A DNA stretch of 64,000 nt. It comes from Cranoglanis bouderius (taxonomy: Eukaryota > Chordata > Actinopteri > Siluriformes > Cranoglanididae). The stretch lies in the NCBI GenBank assembly GCA_023630585.1, contig CM042544.1:24619756-24683755 (forward strand). Direction: 5' to 3'. The number at the start of each line of letters is the position of its first letter. Position 1 is the stretch's first letter. The notes below the pieces were generated by a model. That model ran no database searches, was not told the DNA's origin, and worked only from the letters and a program-made list of their open reading frames with translations. Made by a program: the position numbers and the translations under genes. Shown here piece after piece: positions 22,591 through 34,903 of this stretch.

Positions 22591-25195
22591 TTAGCACAGT
22601 CTGCCTTGCTGGACATGTTTAAAAGAATCCTGAAAAATCAGTCTTGTGTGCCAGAAATGGTCTTTGGCCCTGCAGCCAAAAAGGCCCTGGAAAGGAGAAT
22701 GGAGGGTTTAGAATCATGGAACTAGCATGGTAAAATTGACCAGCCATGAAGTGCCTTTACATCACATCAATCAAGTCCTGCATTCTAACAGCCACTAAGG
22801 TCCTTTTGAATTGTGTGACTCTTACACAGTGGGAGTCATGCCCTCAGGCCTCTAGCAATGGCACAGGCCATAAGCAAGGGGGTCCTCTTGGGGCTCATGG
22901 ATATAAGATACCAACATGATTGTAACTCTGACCCAATAAGTTTTTTTCACCTTGAACAGAGGTGTGATTGAAAAGATTGACCTTACCATTCAAAACAATG
23001 GGGTTCATCAACACACTTTCTAATTCAGAAGAACAGAAAATTCTAGATGGGAGAGGGCTGAATTTGTTCTTAAAAGCCACCCCTTTCTATATGTCAAAGT
23101 TGTCAGATATAATGCAAGCCATGCAACCACAGGACTGGCTCATGTCAGTGGATCTGCATGGAGCCTATTTCCAGGTTCCCCTTGCCCCAGGTCACAGATA
23201 AATTTTGCCTTCCATAGGCAGGCATTACAATTCAAAGTTCTACCTTTCTACATCTCTCTTGTACCACAGGTGTTTTGAGATGTATGCAAATGACCCTGCC
23301 TTCTGATGACCAGAGGCATCAGGTACATCAGGACTGGCTTCTATGTGGCCATGCAGGACAAGTCCAATCTGTTGGTGAAACACCAAAACAGGCCACACAA
23401 TTCTTTGGTGTGAAGCTAGATCAATTGAGAATGGTAGCCACTCTGTCACCCCAATTATTGCACTCACCAGATTCAGCCAGGCCACTATGTGCATATTGGT
23501 ACCTGCTGAGAATGCAAGGACTGCTTATGGCAGCCACAGTTACCTTGGGCATGCTGAAACTAAAATATTTTCAGAAGTGGGTTATCAGTCTGCAGCTGGA
23601 GCCCATATACAACAGGCTGACATATGTCCTCATCTCACCAAGAGGAGTACAGGCTCTAGCTTGCTAGTGATGCAAGGCCTTCCTAACAAAAGGGGTCCAC
23701 TTGAGAGCAGTGCCCTAATGGAGAGAGACGCCTCTCACTGGCTGGCACAGTGTGGTGTAACTGGTTTATAGACAGCATGTGACATCAGAGCACATCAACC
23801 AGCTAGAATTGAGGGCCGGCCATCTGTGACAATTGTGACAGACAGATAAGTCAATCATCATGGCGCTACAAGGTCTGATGGCTTTCTTAACCTCATGTGG
23901 GACCATCCACAGCTAGCAATACTGAGAGCAACTCACCTACTGGGACTGTACTTTGGTGCATCCCATTCTCTGCACCACTATATGCTCGGGATACTGTATG
24001 CCTGAGGAAGTGGCACATGCACTCAGAAGTGTTGTCTCATGGAGAAAAAGTTTGGCAAGGTACAAGTACTGTACACCTTTTCACCAATGCCAAGTCAAAT
24101 CATAGCTGATTGTGGTTACCTCTAGCAGAGCCAGACAGGATGCACTGGCTCATGACTGGCTCAGCCATCTACATGTTTATGGACACCCATATGTTGGCCT
24201 TCCCCAAACTGTTCCCACAAAGTTTTAAGCATATAACTGCCTAGAATGTCTTTATATGCTGCAGCATTAAGATTGTCCTTCACAGTAACTAAGGGGCTTA
24301 GCTCAAATGTGTTCCAGCATGACAAAGCCCATGTGCAGAAAGTGAGGTCCATAACGACATGCTCTGATGTCACATGCCCACATGCCCTTGTTAGGGGTTG
24401 CAACAACCTGGTAGCTTCCTGCTTGATCAGATCTACTATCCCAAATGGAGGAAATGATTTGGCAACCCCAGGCAGGTCTCCTGCGCCTTGTCTCCTCTGG
24501 ACAAATCATAGACTGAGTATTGTGACGTAGCAGTTCTGGAAACACCTGGATGTAAGAGCCTCTGGTTCACAGGCCTTGGATGCCCTTAGTTGGAAGCTGT
24601 TCCAAGAGTAGTCCTCAGCTGGATCTGGTGAACTGCTGAAATCCCAAAATATTAACTTTTCTATAGGGACTGCTAGACAATGGCAAGTCCCCATCTATAC
24701 TAAAGACAGCCATTGCAATGCATCACAACACAATGTATGGCAGCTCTCAGGGGGCTCATAAATTAGGACATTTCTGAAAGGGCAAAGGCACTTCCATCTT
24801 ACAAAATTCCTGAAAAATCCAGCATTGGATCACTCCTTAAGTCCCTTAAGGCCCCTCCTTACATGCCTAAATAAGATGCTGAACTGAAATCGGTGTATCC
24901 AAAAACTGTCATATTGCTAGCAATCATTTAAGCAAAAAGAGTGGTGGAAATACATGATTTGGCTATAATTCTACCTTGTATGGGTTGGTGGTCAGATATC
25001 TCTGGGGTAACTTGTGTTCAAATTCTTGGTTTCTAGTCATATTACATAATTTTGTAAACCAATCAATTGATATTGCAGCATTCCATGATGGCAAACCTGC
25101 AGAGCATTCTCTGTTTTGCCCAGTGCATGCCCTATGGTGTTACTTAGACCAAATGGTGGCCATCCAGACCAATTGCATGGTGTATTTCATCTCCT
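22591..25195 (+). pseudogene. DIRS-like retrotransposon relic (RT, RNase H, tyrosine recombinase)
   Basis: Decayed coding blocks occur in order on the plus strand. An RT palm motif reads 'WLMSVDLHGAYFQVPLAPGH' (about 23140-23198). An RNase H-like stretch includes 'ERDASHW' (about 23721) and 'HINQLELRAGH' (about 23795-23825). A 'VHLFTNAKSNHS' block (about 24070-24105) is followed by 'LWLPLA'. A tyrosine recombinase-like 'EHSLFCPVHALWCYL' lies at about 25100-25145. This order and wording are typical of vertebrate DIRS elements, which use a tyrosine recombinase instead of an integrase. Stops and shifts are frequent and no terminal repeats were identified. A separate repeat is inserted near 24163-24370. 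Confidence 0.75.
24163..24370 (+). repeat. Dispersed repeat nested in the DIRS relic
   Basis: 'gtttatggacacccatatg', 'ccttccccaaactgttccc', 'cagcattaagattg' and 'tgttccagcatgacaaagcc' match, in opposite orientation, the segment at 38700-38945. Its outer end 'ggtttgtggacacctgacc' is a common fish transposon end. Confidence 0.7.
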
Positions 25196-25199
25196 CCAG

Positions 25200-25741
25200 A
25201 GACGAGGAGGAGGAAGAGGGGAGAGAGAAGAAGCAAGCTTAAGAGCGAGCCAGAGAGAAAGAGAGGAGAGAGAGAGAAAAAACACTCCGGTCCCCAGACA
25301 CGCTGTCATCTGGTTCTCAGCCAGCTGGGAAGCGATCCCCCACGACACCGGGCGATGGCACTGGACTTCCGAGCGGGCGGCTGCGGCTCCTCCCCTACGG
25401 ACGGCTGCGGCTCCTCCCCTACAGATGGCTGTGGCTCCTCCCCTTTCCAGGCGGATGGCAGCCACATCTCTGCTTCCCCAGCGGAAGTCAGGCTCCTCCC
25501 CTTTTCCGGCGGACGGCAGCCACATCTCCGCTTCCCCGGCGGACAGCAGCAGGTCCTCCATCTCCTGCCGGACGGCAACCGCTCTTCCCCTTCCAGGCGG
25601 ACAGCAGCGGTTCCTCCGCATCCCGGCAGACGGCAGCGACTCCTCCGTCCTCCTCGGCAATCACTCCAGCACCACCACCTCCTCGGTGTCGCGGTCCTCC
25701 CACGGCGGTGAGAGCTCTCTGACAGCGTGTCCCTCCTCCTT
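25200..25741 (-). repeat. GC-rich leader/gag-start region of Gypsy element with minisatellite
   Basis: Read on the minus strand this follows the PBS at 25742-25758. Imperfect tandem units around 'ctgcggctcctcccctacgg' and 'ggcagccacatctc' (plus strand, about 25375-25600) give long open frames in several phases on both strands, none with a recognisable domain. Most likely the untranslated leader or a decayed gag start; the retroelement body is missing beyond about 25200. Confidence 0.5.
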
Positions 25742-25758
25742 CCTGGGTTTCGGCACCA
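25742..25758 (-). other. Retroelement primer-binding site
   Basis: Minus strand TGGTGCCGAAACCCAGG, one base after the LTR end. It begins with TGG, complementary to a tRNA CCA end, as expected of an LTR retrotransposon PBS. Confidence 0.7.
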
Positions 25759-25759
25759 G

Positions 25760-26006
25760 TGTAACAACAGTGTAACAACAAGTCGGGCAAGGAGGAGGCG
25801 GGAACCGGCTGATCGTAAACATAAAGTTTAATAATCAACAGAACAGATACAGAACATAAAACACACAAACGGAACACAAAATGCACGTGCATCTCTCTCT
25901 CTCTCTGGCGCTTCCAGCGCTCCTTTATCTCTCTCTCCCACTGATTTGTCTAATCAGTGCCAGGTGTGCGTCCTCACAGCCTGGCCACTCCCTCCACCTC
26001 GCCACA
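25760..26006 (-). mobile_element. 5' LTR of a Gypsy-type retrotransposon
   Basis: Minus strand begins TGTGGCGAGG and ends GTTACA (TG...CA), 247 bp, followed at once by the PBS. Contains a short CT tract (about 25891-25907) and 'attaaactttatg' near its 3' part. No matching 3' LTR is in the window, so the element is truncated. Confidence 0.65.
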
Positions 26007-26054
26007 AAATCATAGGTATGCAAAAGGATAGGGTATGCATGAAAAAAACACATA

Positions 26055-26604
26055 GTACTGTGCAAAAGTTTTAGGCACATGCAGAGAAATGCTGTAGAGC
26101 AAAGATGCCTTCAAAATAATGAAATCAAATGTTTCTACATTTTTAAAAAAATACCGTAAAGAGCAGTAAACATTTGTAAATGAAACAAAGTCAATATTTG
26201 GTGTGACAAAAAAATACAAATAAAAATAAAAATAGTAGTCTTCGGTACAATGTGTGCAGGTTTATAAGGAAATGAGCTGGTAAGTTTTATTGAGCATCTT
26301 GCAGAACCAGCCACAGTTCTTCTGGACACTTTGACTTTCACACTTGCTTCTTATTTTTGCAGCAAAACCCAGCAGCCTTCATTGTGTTTACTGTCTGAAA
26401 AGTGTCTCTTATATAATATGCTGCTTTCTTTAATGACAGACAAACATTTTTCTGTTACATTTAATTTTGTGCTAGAAAACTAATGTTTGGGAATCTAAAA
26501 TGTTTTTTTGTGCCTACCTGGTAATGTAGAAGTCATAAAATAAAAAATCTATAACAAAGTTTGTACAAAAAAAATAGGGTGCCTAAAACTTTTGCACAGT
26601 GCTG
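26055..26604. mobile_element. MITE family B, full copy
   Basis: Inverted ends 'gtactgtgcaaaagtttta' and 'aaaacttttgcacagtgctg', flanked by TA (26053-26054, 26605-26606). About 550 bp without a transposase. The end sequence and TA target mark it as a Tc1/mariner-mobilised MITE. Confidence 0.9.
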
Positions 26605-27011
26605 TACCTCTGAGTTTGACTGCACAATTCTAATTTCAGAAGAGGTAGGGGCCTCTTTTGACATAAAGATGAGGTTTTACATAACAGGTTGAAAAGCAGG
26701 TATACAATGTATTCTCTATTGAATACTGTGTTGAGTAATATTTAATTTTATTACCAGCTAATCTAAACATTTGACTGACTTACTATTTAAATTTTAGATT
26801 AAACAAAGAGAAATAGTGATCTTTATTTTGCTTTAATTCAAATTACTAGACTTGAAAGTATGCATTTAGAAGCAGGATATACAGTACAAAAAAAGTGTTT
26901 AACCTTTTGATCTTTTGTTTAAAAAAAAAATCACAAAAATATTCTGCTCTCATGGATATCAAACAATTGCAAACACAACACGGGTTTATCAAAAAAAAAG
27001 TTTGTTAAATA

Positions 27012-27888
27012 TAGGTGTGCAACAATTACTGGCACCCCTATGAATTCATATGAGAAAAATATATTTGAAGTATATTCCCATTGGCATTTTACATTTTTTT
27101 AGTACACCTGGGTGACTAGGAACAGGAAATTGTTCAACCATGACTTCCTGTTTCACAGTGGTATAAATATGATGTAACACACAGGCCAAATGCCCTTAGT
27201 CATTCATAACAATGGGTAAGACCAAGGAATATAGCTGTGATGTACGACAAATGGTTGTTGAGCTTCACAAAATGGGAAGAGGCTATAAGAAAATAGCACA
27301 AGCATTGAAAATGCCCATTTCCACCATCAGGACAATAATTAAGAGAGAACAACTGGAAATGTAATGAATCAACCTGGAATTGGACGTGTGTCTGTATTGT
27401 CTCAACGCACTGTGAAGAGGACGGTTCGAGTGGCCAAAAAATCTCCAAGGATCACAGCTGGAGAATCGCAGAAGTTAGTTGTGTCTTGGGGTCAGAAAGT
27501 CTCCAAAACTACAATCTGAAGTCACCTATATCATCACAAGTTGTTTGGAAGGGTTTCAAGAAAAAAGCCTCTACTCTCATCCAAAAACAAACTCAAGGGT
27601 CTTCAGTTTGCCAGACACTACTGGAACTTCAAATGAATGAATGGTCAGATGAAACCAAAATAGAGCATTTTGGCAATAAACACCAGAGGTGGTTTTGGCG
27701 CACACAGAGAGGTAGGCATATGGAGAACCCTCATATCTCATACCCACGGTTAAATATGGTGGTGGCTCTTTAATGTTTTGGGGCTGTTTGTCTGCCAGAG
27801 GACCTGGACATTTTGTTAGGATACATGGCACAATGGACTCTATCAAATATCAACAGATTAAATGAGAACCTGACTGCCTCTGCCAGAA
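27012..27888 (+). mobile_element. Truncated Tc1-like element
   Basis: Left end 'ataggtgtgcaacaattact' with 'ggcacccctatgaattcat' is a Tc1-type arm. The body contains transposase remnants and stops abruptly after 'tctgccagaaagg', where unrelated 'ggtctcgtcttgg' DNA begins; the right arm is absent. Confidence 0.8.
27212..27860 (+). pseudogene. Tc1-like transposase fragment
   Basis: Starts at 'MGKTKEYSCDVRQMVVELHK' (27212) with a helix-turn-helix ('GYKKIAQALKMPISTI'), stops early near 27362, then resumes in other frames with 'WSDETKIEHFGNKHQRWFW' (about 27645-27700) and 'GGSLMFWGCLSARGPGH' (about 27760-27810). C-terminal catalytic half missing. Confidence 0.82.
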
Positions 27889-29077
27889 AGGTTCTGGTGT
27901 TGGTCTCGTCTTGGCCTTGCCCCAGTCTTACTCCGTCTTGACACAGACTGCATTTGCTATTGTCTTGGTCTTGAACCCAACACTAGTAGATATGTTTTAT
28001 ATCCATTACCTGATTTGTACAGGCTAACAATCTGTCAATTTTGTGTTGAATGTTTACCCATTGCAATCCATGAGAAATTGATTTTACATGTGTGCTCCCT
28101 CATATTTATACCCCAGGGAAACAGAATTCCTGAGGACTGAGAGCAAAAGAAAAAAAAAATGTGTCAGTAATGTTGGTACATACCTTTTTTTTTTTTTTTT
28201 CCCAGAAAAACTCTATTGTTTAAAAAAAGTCATTTTTTAATGAAAGGTAACAGCAATAATCTAATAATTCTATGTTGAAGACTGCAGCCAGCTAAGGAAA
28301 CAGTACAGAGGGTCTGACTCTACACAAGAACAAATATCAGAATATGCAAAGTTATGCCACTGTGTCCTGTATATTTTTCATTTATGGAAGTCAGTTGATG
28401 GAAACTCATGTAAAAGTGCAGAATGTCAAATATAATGCATTGTGGCACTGACAAATTAAAGAACTACATTTAATAATACAAGTATCATTACTAACAATGA
28501 AAAGATACTTGGTTAAAGAACAATGCAGCACCACTCACTAGTGTTAAAACTGAAATTACTGTACAAAAAAGTTTGTCTGAATACAGTTATTACAATATTA
28601 TATTTTAGAAAGTCATTTAAACAACTGCCAGACACACTGAGCAAAACTAAAAGATCTGTGGGCCACAATCTTAACCTACCAAATTAGAAATATTAAAGGA
28701 TGCAATGTGCATCAACAACAAACATTTAACAATATGGTATGACTTATCAATACATTTAACAATACAGCATGATGCAGATGCTATAATCAAATAAGAACAA
28801 CTTTTGTAGATATAACTTGACTTTCATGTCATACATAGTCATCACATTTACTATGTGATGAGACATTTAGGTATAATTAACCTTAAGTCTTCTGACCAAA
28901 GCCAAAGACAAAACAATCCAACAAAAGAATTAAAACATTGTTAAGCGAGATAGCAATAATACATTTCATAAGATTCAGAGCTATTCAACATTTAGACCTG
29001 AGCCCAGTTTCATATGAGAAAAAAAATATGCTCTGCTCTTATTAAGTATCTCTTTATCACCATAGAGCATAGAACAA
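27889..29077. other. 3' flank and probable 3' UTR of zc3h12a-like gene
   Basis: AT-rich. The part just below 29078 should be the 3' UTR of the minus-strand gene. No transposon ends; a short 'tggtctcgtcttgg' repeat scrap is at about 27900-27990. Confidence 0.5.
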
Positions 29078-32000
29078 TTAGAACAACTCTCCTTTGGACT
29101 TGAGCTTGAGAATCTCTGCTGCAAGTTGTTGGGCATCTTTTAGCTTTGGGAACATTCCCATAACCTTATCCACATGATGCGGATTAAAAATTGCATGGAG
29201 TTTCTTCCTTGTCTCTTCTCGCTCTGCCTCAAATGGGACAGTGTTTAGACTGAGTGCTCCCTGGCTGCTCCCATAAATGTCAGCAGGTCTGTGGGGTTGA
29301 ACAGCATGGAGAGGGTTGGGTAAACTAAAAACTGTGCGAGTCTGAGGGAGCCACACAGTGTCAGAACATGCTTTTGGTTGGCTGTGATGGAACCCATTAG
29401 ACTGTAAGTAATTGGGAAGGCTGTAGGCCTGATTGCTAGAGGGCCTACGGAACTGGAGTGCACCATAATCAAAGCAGTTGGGTGGATGCTGGGAAAGAGG
29501 GTACTGATGGATGCTTGGTTGGACAACTGACTCAGAAGAGCAAGTGCAAGGAAGAGGCACATCTTGTTGCTCATAAAACCTATTATGCCTAGAGCTAATC
29601 CTGTATGAATCATCATGTCCTTGAGATGCCTCTGAAAACTGGCTCTCATAGGAGCCAAGGCCAGAATCTGAGCTAGATGAAGGATTAGTAAGGTATGGGG
29701 AGTACAGACTATGCCAGTCCAGAGGAGTGTGGCTAGCTGGCTTGCAGGCCTGGTACTTGGTAGGAACATCCTCCCAGTAGTGCTGCATGCCATCACTGAG
29801 TTGATTTCTTGTCACACAAACAGCAGGTTCCATGGACAACTTGTACTCCAGCTCTTGCTCTAAAGATGGAAAGTATGAACCAATTCCAGACTCAGTGTGG
29901 CAGGGCCCTCTGAGGGAAGCTCCTGATCTTCGGCTCTCTTCTGAACAGCAGGGGATGGAACTGTACAGGCGGGCGTTGTCCCTCAGTTCATCTGCAAGAG
30001 AACGCTGTGACTGGCTGGTTCGCTCAGGGTGATGAAACTTGCATTTGATTCCGTATGTGCATTTCTTTCCTAAGAGAGAAAAAGAAGTCCAGCTGAGCCA
30101 TCATGGACAATAATATAACTCCACAGCTTGAAGTATATCTTAGCATAAACTCAAGGTTGGTAGTTAACACACGCTACACAATGTAAAGGATTACTCCAAG
30201 TGTTGGGCAGAATGTACACTAAAATAATAACTGAGGGAAGTAAAGATCTATACTGTCAAAAAAAGAAGTGCCTACCATAAGGACAAAGCTGACGTTTGAT
30301 GTCTGGTAGCAGAGGTTTCTTTCTGAGAAAATTATCCAAGTTTGGACCATGGCGACCAAGAGGGTCATCTGGTGGCATGAACCTGTAGAAGAGCACATGA
30401 GAATAAAGATAATTAGACACTTTTTCATTTTAAAAGATACATGGAATAATCCTGAGGATGATAAACAATAATAAACCAAACAACACTATAATGTGCAAGC
30501 AATATTTTTCACAAAACTTCATCAACACATTTAATATTTAAGAATGTGAAGTACACTGTGGTCTTTTTACATACACTGACAACAGGGAAAATAAGAATGT
30601 TTCAAAGATTTTATCACATACTTGTCATTGACAAAGGAGTACATGAGTAGCCCCTCCTCAATGCAGCGCTTCCATTCAGGCCGTTCATTCTGAAGGTCAC
30701 GGTATGTGTCATTTGAAACAATAATGCCATCCAGATCATAGGCAAGTTTGACGATGAAGCGATCATCATAGCAGACCACTCGCTTACCTCCTACCCGCCG
30801 GGAGGGCGTGAATACAACTATCTTTCTCCTTTCCAGCTCTGCTAGAATGTGCTGATCTGAAATCAGAATGTACACAGTCAGAATTCCCTTTTTCTGCATC
30901 CCCTTTAAATGGCAAAATAGCACTATTTCTGTGTTTGTTTCCTTTGGGCATATACAGTGCACATATTAATGTACCGGTACATAATGTACATTTTCTTTTT
31001 TTTTCCTCGAAAACCTTCTACTCGGTTTCAACAGGGGTGGGTAGACTTTTTATATCCACTGTATATATTTACATCAAAAACATGGACATCATGACAGGTG
31101 GCAAAACAAACAAAACAACAGGAGACAACAACTAAAGACCAAACAAATATCCAACAAAGCAGTTCTAATGTCATTCATGTTCTCAACATACTAATGTATT
31201 TCTGTTTTGTTTATCTGTCATTATAGTTTCTTATCCTGCATCCTTGTCTAACAAGGTTCTAATCTGATCTAACAAAAGACAAAGCATTACTAATGTTAGA
31301 ATATTTAGATAGGTTTAGTTAGAGACCAACAATAATATATTTGAGGTGATATGACATTCTCTACAACAGGAAGCAGCCACACCTATTACATGACTGGAGG
31401 CAAATTCCGAAAAGGACCAGTAGAGTGACAGAAGGAAGTAAAAAACATTGTTGAACTTCCTGGTTGGGGAATTCCCAAAGCAGCCTTAAGGGAGGTTTAT
31501 TCTTCCTGATATAACAGATTGAGTTCTACAAGGAAGCAAGTATATTGTTCTCAGAAATAGAAATTTAAATAAATTACCTGTGTACCAACTAGGCTCATCA
31601 CTTTTACAAATCCAAAATGTAATGCTTACAATGGTTAGTATATGATCATGTGCTGAGGTGTGCTTTGAATTGTTAGAATGCCAGTGGTGTCTTAGTGAGA
31701 ATATTATGAGCAGTTAAATGAGGAATTCCTTGGTTAAAGAATTTATCACCATTTCTGTGTTTCATATTCACGTTCAAAATACACAAAAAATAGATGCAGC
31801 CTGAAATGCAGTATAATACTAATTAATCCAACATAATTACTTCAAAATTGTTAACAAGAGAGAGTAAAAGTATGCTCCTCTAATCCACACAAAACCTGAG
31901 ACTCAATTATTTAATCATCTTTGACAATATAATATGGGCCATGACAGTAGGACATACAGCTATCTAATAAGTATGTAACTGTACATGTCAGTCTTTATGC

Positions 32001-32385
32001 AGAACAATACAATGCACTAAAACATATTCCTATGCATGTCTCCATGAAAAAGTCCATTACATCATTGCATTCTTATGCCTTTATCAGGCAAAAACAAACA
32101 GCAATCAATACACCAACATCATCCGAGATGCAAAATGTGATTTGTATTTACACTGCAACTGGTGAGGTTTGGATGTTCACATGCATGTTTCTTTGATGAC
32201 TAATTTTTCTGAGAAGGGTGTGTCCTTACCTGAAATGGGGACATCTGGCCTTGGTTGCTCTTTTCGCCATGAGGGCACAAAAACTGTGATGTTCCTGTGT
32301 CCTCTCTCAAGGAAGTAGTTAACTGCCAGCTCAATTCCGCGACATGAAAAAACTTCCTTGTTTCCATGACTTAACGAGAAACCGG

Positions 32386-32460
<75 letters not shown>

Positions 32461-33467
32461 TTGAGAGAGCGGAAATACATTCAAGAGGAATATTTGCATA
32501 TATTGATCAAGCTATAGTTACATAACACTTCAAAGTCACACTGTGAAATATGGCACACATGGCATATTGAGGACCATACATTTAAAATGACTGAAGAATA
32601 TTATTATTTTTAAATAATTCTTAATAATATGATATAACTTTGGTGTGTCAAAGTAGCAGTGTTTCTTGGCTTGTCATACATATGATCACTGGCCACGTGA
32701 GTTGAATATTAAAGGTGAGATCACAGTAAATACAGTGGGGAAAAAAAATAAAAAAATCCAACCAGGTTTAGGTCAAAGGACAGACTTGCATGTAAAGAGA
32801 ATATTTATCACGTGTGAAAGTTGCACAAACATTTATATGTACAGACTAAGGACTTTCCACAAACACTGCTCTAATTAAAACACTACAAGGACAAGGTAGA
32901 AATGTATGATAAAGTAGACTGTAAGTAACTAAAATATTTAATATTATGAGCCATAGCAAGAACTTTTGGGAATCTCTTATTTACTTATTGAACTTAATTG
33001 TTTAATTGATCATGTATGAAGCTAAATTACATATGTTTCTGCCACTTAATTAAAAAAAAAAGATATTTATTCACTGAATTAATTAACCAATTCAGTTAAA
33101 TGTACTAAGCAACTATTTCACACTACCTCATAGCCACATTGCTTCCATCAATCACGATGGGTTTTAGGTCACTGTCAATTTCATCTACTGCTGGTGAGCG
33201 TTGAATGTCCCTGTGGAGATCTTTACTGCTGGATCCACCTACGCCACGATGGCTAAATCCAGAACTTCCATCATCACTCTCCTGACTCGTTGTGGGTGAG
33301 ACTCTGGCTCCAGAGCGCACCAGCTCCCCCAGTACAGAATTCGTGTCCGTGTCCAAGCCTAGTTTCAGCAGGGCTGCCTTCACCTCTTGTGGTGAGTAAC
33401 CCAGCTTACGGAAAAAGTCCACTTTCAGCTGGAGCTCGGAGGTGCCATGCTGGCAAGCAGGCTGCAT
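29078..33467 (-). CDS. zc3h12a: ZC3H12 family endoribonuclease (Regnase-1-like)
   Basis: Minus-strand coding exons 33467-33127, 32369-32230, 30856-30622, 30382-30276, 30069-29078; all GT/AG, total 604 aa (human ZC3H12A is about 599). Residues about 12-52 hold the conserved N-terminal helical domain ('LQLKVDFFRKLGY', 'DTNSVLGELV'). The PIN/NYN nuclease keeps all catalytic acids: D107 ('VIDGSNVAMS'), D191/D192 ('CYDDRF') and D210 ('VSNDTYRD'), with the same spacing as human D141, D225/D226 and D244. A CCCH finger follows at C272, C278, C284, H288 ('CPYGKKCTYGIKCKFHH'). The last 50 residues match the family's C-terminal helix ('VDKVMGMFPKLKDAQQLAAE'). The family degrades inflammatory mRNAs at stem-loops in the cytoplasm. 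Start chosen at M of 'MQPACQHG'; an upstream stop closes the frame. Length favours paralogue A over B, C or D, but orthology was not tested. Confidence 0.92.
32389..32457. repeat. (GA)n microsatellite beside zc3h12a exon 2
   Basis: About 34 GA units. On the gene's strand it is (CT)n, ending about 20 bases before the exon 2 acceptor, next to 'ccctcccggtttctcgttaag'. Confidence 0.95.
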
Positions 33468-33713
33468 TCTGTAAGACGACTTGGAGTTCAGTGAGAGCAG
33501 CACATCAAGCCAGCTCCAACTTCAGTCTCATTGTATATGAGTACATCTTGCTCGCTTCTGTGTCTGTGAGGAAAACAGCAGGGCACAAGGGTCAAAAAAT
33601 TGTGTCTTAAGTCACCACAGCCACAGAGAAAGTCATACTTCTTTCAAAACAGTCATGTCTGTACTAGTAAAGTAAATATCTGTAATCTCCTGAAACATTA
33701 AGGTATTATCCAA

Positions 33714-34048
33714 CCCTGGTGAATTAAAAACAACAATAGCAACCATCATAGAAATGCTCATGGTTTCCACTATAAATATCATTACGAACAATTATCTGTT
33801 AACCATTAAAATCGTTACCAAATGGCTTCCATTACGTAGTAGGACATATTAAGGATGTAGGTCCTTAATGGTATCAACTAGACATAACATGCCACCAATG
33901 GAAGGCAACAAATTACCAGTAGAGACCAACAGGGACCATTACAATTTTCAATAAAAACAATACAATTCCCATTATAACCAGTAAAACCATTACAAATTCT
34001 GAGGGTTTTTATTGTTTTCATTTTCTTATTGGTTGTATTTTTCAGCAG
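33714..34048 (-). mobile_element. MITE family A, copy 2
   Basis: Reverse-oriented relative of 5202-5440. Shared blocks include 'aaccatcatagaaatg' near the left, 'ccttaatggtatcaactaga' in the centre, and 'aaaccattacaaattctgag' and 'tttttcagcag' at the right. It lies just 5' of the first coding exon of the zc3h12a-like gene, within its presumed first intron or promoter region. Confidence 0.65.
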
Positions 34049-34539
34049 GGAAGCTAAGCTAATTTTCTTCATTCTTATGAAGTGATCATATTCTCAGCTC
34101 GTGTGTAACAGCTAAGGCTAAAAGATCATAGCTTTCATTAATGTGTTACAGACGTCCCAGGACAACGTCATGAATTCCCATCAGGAAATACATACAGTAA
34201 TAAATGTATGAGAGTAACTCAACTCGTGAAAAGTACACATAAAATAGTTTAACACGTTAAGTGCAGTGTTATTTTGCATTGGCTTAACGCTTAGTTTGAA
34301 GAGAAATATGTACAAAAATTTAGTCTAACATTACCTCTCCTTCTATGCTCTAGACAAACTAAATATATGGACGGTCAAGGCAGTAATATATAGACCTACC
34401 TTGTTACTGAATTCATGAACCTCTCATTTTCAGTCGATTCTTCGTTACAGTATTAGGCTACGCATGTAAACGCAGTAAACAAACGTTAACCTTAAGGTAA
34501 TCTTAACACCATGAATCTCTCAAGTCGCTCTGATTCACC

Positions 34540-34800
34540 ACAGGGTATTTATTCGCATTCTCTTCCTGGTAAAGCCATATTACACTCCATAGCCTGCACC
34601 TCCTCCCGGAAGCACAGGTTGGCCTACCTGTGTCACCTGACGCTCCGGTACGGGCTTTAAAAAAAAAAAAAAAAACCCTTTACGACTGTTTGCACGCTCG
34701 TTAAACAATACGACAATAAAATAAAACACACTGTATTACTGTAATAGTGCATTTACAAGTAGTACCTGCGCGAGGAGCGCGCTTCCTTTCACGTGACACA
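34540..34800 (-). promoter_or_regulatory. Candidate promoter/5' UTR region of zc3h12a-like gene
   Basis: Locally CpG-richer DNA about 1.1 kb 5' of the coding start, with an ETS-type 'cccggaag' (about 34605) and GC-rich 'gacgctccggtacggg'. Placed only by position and composition; no TATA or transcript start can be assigned. Confidence 0.3.
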
Positions 34801-34848
34801 AGATGTCGCTGTGTGCAGCCGCCAGACTTTCCTTACCACATTTATTTA

Positions 34849-34903
34849 TTAACTAACTAACTAATTAACTAATTAATTAATTAATTAATTAATTAATAAA
34901 AAA
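34849..34903. repeat. (TTAA/AACT)n simple repeat
   Basis: 'aactaactaactaattaact' passes into repeated TTAA units. Confidence 0.85.

Noticed and set aside
25116..25892. Several 110-220 codon frames on both strands
   Set aside because: GC-rich minisatellite in a retroelement leader keeps all frames open; no domain is recognisable.
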